NCBI GenBank assembly: GCA_964572065.1
Contig: CAZNER010000018.1
Span: 1-33,429, forward strand
Direction of reading: 5' to 3'
Origin: CAZNER01 sp964572065
GTDB taxonomy: Bacteria; Patescibacteriota; Dojkabacteria; JAHIVN01
Length of the DNA stretch: 33,429 nt
Below the pieces are notes generated by a model, which worked only from the letters and a program-made list of their open reading frames with translations, did no database searches and had not been told where the DNA came from. The translations under genes were made by a program, and so were the position numbers. This document shows, in pieces, positions 30,581 through 33,429 of this stretch; position 1 is the stretch's first letter; each line of letters begins with the position of its first letter.

Positions 30581-31687
30581 CTAATCCCCAAAACAAATAC
30601 CTATACTTCTTGCAGTCTTTATCATTTCATTATTTATTGGCACTTTTTTCACCTTCTTAACAGCATCCTTTATCTTTACTGTCATTATTTTATCATTCTG
30701 AATACAAATAACTCTATTAAATTCTCTCCTCTTTACAGCTTCTATAGCTCGTACACCATACCTAAAAGATAATATCCTGTCCATAGCATATGGTCTTCCT
30801 CCCCTCTGTAAATGCCCAACAACCAAACCACGCAACTCAAATTCATTAGGAGCTAATTCATTTATCGTTTTAACAATCTCCTTCGACATACCTCCAATTT
30901 TAGACTCTTTGCTGGCTGATTTATTTACTAACTTTTTCTTTCCTTTAACAGGAGCAGCACCTTCAGCTACACAAGCTATAGTTGATTTATGATTAGTTTT
31001 CTTTCTATATCTTAAAAATTCAATAATCTTTTCATATTGAAATGGTATTTCAGGAAGTAATATAATCTTTGCTCCACCGGATAATCCTCCATATAAAGCA
31101 AGCCAGCCGCTGTGTCTTCCCATAGTTTCAATGAAGAACACTCTATTATGACTTGAAGCAGTTGAGTGAATATTATCTATATAGTCAGTAATAACATTGA
31201 CAGATGTACTGAAACCAAATGTCCTGTCAGTAAGGTTTATATCATTATCTATTGTCTTAGGTACTCCGACTATATTTACTCCTAATTCTGATAACTGCAT
31301 AGCTATACTTAAGGTGCCATCACCTCCAATCACAATTAATGCATACACATTGAGTTTATCAAGCCCTTTCTTTACCTTCATAAGAAGTTTTTTTGGGATA
31401 TCCCTTTTTTCTCCTAATCCTACTTTTGCAGTAAAAGCACCTTTATTAACAGTACCCAAAATAGTACCACCCAAATGACTAATCCAATGAACTTCTTCTC
31501 TATCTAGATTAATGTAATCCAAAGATCCTAAGAAGCCATCAAATCCATTCCTTATACCAATAAACTTATATCCTAATTCACTACCTGCTTTTACTATAGA
31601 GTAAATTACAGCATTTATACCACAACAGTCACCACCTCCAGTTAAGATTCCAATTACTTTCTCTTTTTTCCTTCTACTATAGCTCAT
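30581..31687 (-). CDS. pfkA: 6-phosphofructokinase
   Basis: A 368-residue PfkA-family enzyme that phosphorylates fructose-6-phosphate in glycolysis. GILTGGGDCCGINAVI (nucleotide loop), VIGGDGTLSIA, VPKTIDNDI with the catalytic Asp147, FIETMGRHSGWLA and VVGHLQRGGRPYAMDR are all in place. The phosphoryl-donor residues are Gly124 (GGDG) and Lys144 (PKTIDND): Gly at the first favours ATP, Lys at the second is shared with pyrophosphate-type and some ATP-type enzymes, so ATP use is likely but not certain. The start CCGINA in place of the common APGMNA is a further oddity. Single gene on the minus strand, divergent from the VWA gene. Confidence 0.94.
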   Translation of the reverse strand: MSYSRRKKEKVIGILTGGGDCCGINAVIYSIVKAGSELGYKFIGIRNGFDGFLGSLDYINLDREEVHWISHLGGTILGTVNKGAFTAKVGLGEKRDIPKKLLMKVKKGLDKLNVYALIVIGGDGTLSIAMQLSELGVNIVGVPKTIDNDINLTDRTFGFSTSVNVITDYIDNIHSTASSHNRVFFIETMGRHSGWLALYGGLSGGAKIILLPEIPFQYEKIIEFLRYRKKTNHKSTIACVAEGAAPVKGKKKLVNKSASKESKIGGMSKEIVKTINELAPNEFELRGLVVGHLQRGGRPYAMDRILSFRYGVRAIEAVKRREFNRVICIQNDKIMTVKIKDAVKKVKKVPINNEMIKTARSIGICFGD

Positions 31688-31828
31688 AACTATTAATAAA
31701 AACTATTTTAAAGATATAGTAATCATATATCATATTTATAATTAATCTACAAGTATAGTAATAAGAGAATATATAGTTAAGACATTTTAATTTCTGAATT
31801 AAATAATCTTTACCAATATTACTAATCA

Positions 31829-31857
31829 TTGACAAATAAGGTAGATTATGGTATTAA
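31829..31857 (+). promoter_or_regulatory. Putative promoter for the VWA surface protein gene
   Basis: Perfect TTGACA (31829-31834), 17-base spacer and TATTAA (31852-31857), giving a leader of about 65 bases before the ATG at 31929. The 241-base divergent gap otherwise shows only AT-rich sequence. Confidence 0.5.
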
Positions 31858-31928
31858 ATAATTATTAAACTACTCCCCAAAAATATTTTTCTAAAAAGCC
31901 CACATTATTCTGCCTCAAAATAAAATTA

Positions 31929-33429
31929 ATGTTAAAAAACAGACATATACTAACAAAAATCCCTTTATTAACTCTATCTTTTTGTCTCCTAACAAATATC
32001 ATTTCTATATATATAACTAATCCCCTATATGCCCAAGAACAACAAGAGTTAACAATTGAAAAATTCGTTGATAAAGAACATGTCCAAAGAGATGATCCAG
32101 CTATTGATGCACAGCTTGTAACTTATACCCTAAACATTGCTACCAATGGGTACTGCAATAATCCTCTTGATATTGCAATCGCTTTTGATAAATCAGGCAG
32201 CATGGCAGGAGAAAATTTAACTACATCTAAACAGGCAAGCATAGCATTTATAAATGAGATGGATGAAGCAAATGACTTAGTATCGCTAGTTTCATACAGC
32301 ACAATAGCAGCATTAGATGAACCTCTTACAAACAATTTCCAGCAAATAATTAACACAATAAACAGTATTGTAGCAGAAGGCAGTACAAACATTGGAGATA
32401 GTTTAACTCTATCACGTGATGAACTTGTAACAAATGGAAGGACATCTGTACAAAAAGTAATACTACTTATGACGGATGGTTTAGTTACTGTAGGTCCTAA
32501 TCCTGAACCAATTGCAGAAAGCATAAAAAATAATGATGGTATTCGAATAATTTCAGTAGGTATTGGTGACAATGTAGATGAATTGCTTCTAGAATCAATA
32601 GCAAGTGGACCTGATGATTTATATTTGATAGCTGATTTAGAAGATTTAGAACAAACTCTTATAGATATTGCCTATGATCTTCAATATGAAGACACTCAAA
32701 TTATTGTTAATGATAATATATCTGAAATACTTAAGTATGCAGATTTGGTCAGCGTATCCAATAGTGGCTATTTTGATAGTGAATCAATTACTTGGGATTT
32801 AGGAGTAGATCCCTGTGATAATAATGTACAGCTTAACTTCATGGTTGAAGTTAAAAATAATGCACCTGATCTTTCAAAACTTATAAATTCAGCCAATGTA
32901 TTAGATCTTGGATCAGAATTAACAGATAGTTCAAATATCGTCATGACCTTAGTTCATGCCCCTAACCTTTCAATCTCTAAATCAAGCGGATGGAACCAAG
33001 TAACTCCCGGAACTGAAATAAACTATTCTATATATGTTGCAAATAAAGGTACAGGGAATGCCTATAATGTGACAATTACTGACAATTTGCCAGATAAATA
33101 CTTTAATGTATTTGAAGATTCTATTAGCGATAATGGTTCAATTATAAACAACTCAATTGTTTGGAACAACAATGGTCTAAATTATATTCTAGATGGGAGC
33201 TTTTCTCCTACAAATTCAATCAATTCCCTTGGGAGTGAACATACCTTTATTTATTCAGGACAAATTAATCCTAACTGTCCAAGTGGAGAAAAAGTTATCA
33301 ATACTGTTATTCTTACAGCTAAGAATAAAATTGACTATTCTATAGAAGCAACTAATACAGTAAAAATAGGAGATGTCTTAGCAGCTACTGGAGATTTCAT
33401 ATTTCGTGAAATATTTTTTATAGGACTAG
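31929..33429 (+). CDS. Secreted VWA-domain surface protein with C-terminal LAATG motif (3' end outside window)
   Basis: The frame is open from ATG 31929 to the last base; 500 codons are visible. Residues ~1-36 form a signal peptide (hydrophobic stretch PLLTLSFCLLTNIISIYI, then LYAQE). A von Willebrand A domain follows (about 80-250) with the MIDAS motif D87-K-S-G-S-M, STNIGDSL and LLMTDGLV, so it binds a divalent metal. Residues ~340-475 resemble DUF11/CARDB-like extracellular beta domains (LSISKSSG...VTPGTEINYSIYVANKGTGNAYNVTITDNLP in parts). At 484-488 comes LAATG followed by a hydrophobic, Arg-containing stretch (FIFREIFFIGL), like the cell-wall sorting signals of sortase substrates. The final TAG of the window is out of frame. 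Inferred role: surface adhesin. Confidence 0.85.
   Translation, partial: MLKNRHILTKIPLLTLSFCLLTNIISIYITNPLYAQEQQELTIEKFVDKEHVQRDDPAIDAQLVTYTLNIATNGYCNNPLDIAIAFDKSGSMAGENLTTSKQASIAFINEMDEANDLVSLVSYSTIAALDEPLTNNFQQIINTINSIVAEGSTNIGDSLTLSRDELVTNGRTSVQKVILLMTDGLVTVGPNPEPIAESIKNNDGIRIISVGIGDNVDELLLESIASGPDDLYLIADLEDLEQTLIDIAYDLQYEDTQIIVNDNISEILKYADLVSVSNSGYFDSESITWDLGVDPCDNNVQLNFMVEVKNNAPDLSKLINSANVLDLGSELTDSSNIVMTLVHAPNLSISKSSGWNQVTPGTEINYSIYVANKGTGNAYNVTITDNLPDKYFNVFEDSISDNGSIINNSIVWNNNGLNYILDGSFSPTNSINSLGSEHTFIYSGQINPNCPSGEKVINTVILTAKNKIDYSIEATNTVKIGDVLAATGDFIFREIFFIGL

Noticed and set aside
32123..32572. Minus-strand open frame of 149 codons
   Set aside because: It lies wholly antisense to the VWA domain, which has clear MIDAS motifs; the antisense product is low-complexity Ser/Ile-rich.
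33427..33429. TAG at the window end as the stop of the VWA gene
   Set aside because: The reading frame from 31929 reads CTA then G, so the TAG is out of frame and the gene continues beyond the window.

Overview
The window looks like a chromosomal segment from an ultra-small, AT-rich bacterium of the Patescibacteria (CPR) radiation. The evidence is the low GC, the lysine/isoleucine/asparagine-rich proteins, a type IV pilus set with no secretin in view, a thymidylate synthase with an MtrA/DUF4346-like N-terminal half, tRNAs without an encoded CCA, and start codons almost never preceded by a Shine-Dalgarno sequence. I cannot fix the phylum; a Dojkabacteria-, Katanobacteria- or Microgenomates-like lineage is a guess. 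The genetic code appears standard: TGA ends one small gene and tryptophan is TGG.

Layout. 1-453: 3' end of a GT4 glycosyltransferase. 445-6623 (minus): a nucleotide-centred cluster with HIT-Nudix fusion, deoxycytidylate-type deaminase, alpha/beta hydrolase, tRNA-dihydrouridine synthase and thymidylate synthase, preceded by a nucleotidyltransferase and a small zinc ribbon. 6694-9866: a 571-residue P-loop protein, a divergent ATPase/winged-helix protein with a broken Walker A, and a 59-residue zinc ribbon. 9915-13570: an APH-like kinase, a DJ-1/PfpI protein, an RRM protein with a long leader and a large downstream hairpin, an MTHFR-C-like cysteine protein, and a 311-residue orphan. 13567-17194 (minus): SppA, RecX, an XRE regulator, L19, RNase HII and YraN. 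17414-26560: a type IV pilus locus, with the major pilin on plus and pilB, pilC, four pseudopilin-like genes, a pilM-pilN fusion, pilO and a small membrane protein on minus. 26722-27646: tRNA-Leu, tRNA-Asp, tRNA-tail copies, a hairpin array and a GIY-YIG nuclease. 27745-31687: a small membrane protein, two orphan genes, a divergent sigma factor and phosphofructokinase. 31929 to the end: a secreted VWA surface protein running off the window.

How they fit. The deaminase would make dUMP and the thymidylate synthase would turn it into dTMP, while the HIT-Nudix protein could clean up nucleotides; the 571-residue protein has kinase-like motif order and may act in the same area. The pilus genes give a motor (PilB), platform (PilC), inner-membrane scaffold (PilMN, PilO), major pilin and a minor pilin/tip set. 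The VWA protein is a plausible cell-surface adhesin.

The most unusual part is the tRNA region. Each of the two tRNA genes is followed, 120 or 174 bases after its end, by a copy of its own last 17 bases, and both copies start at the same tRNA position in the T-loop. Three successive hairpins with ACGT in their loops and a GIY-YIG nuclease gene follow. This looks like a small mobile or structured element family aimed at tRNA 3' ends.
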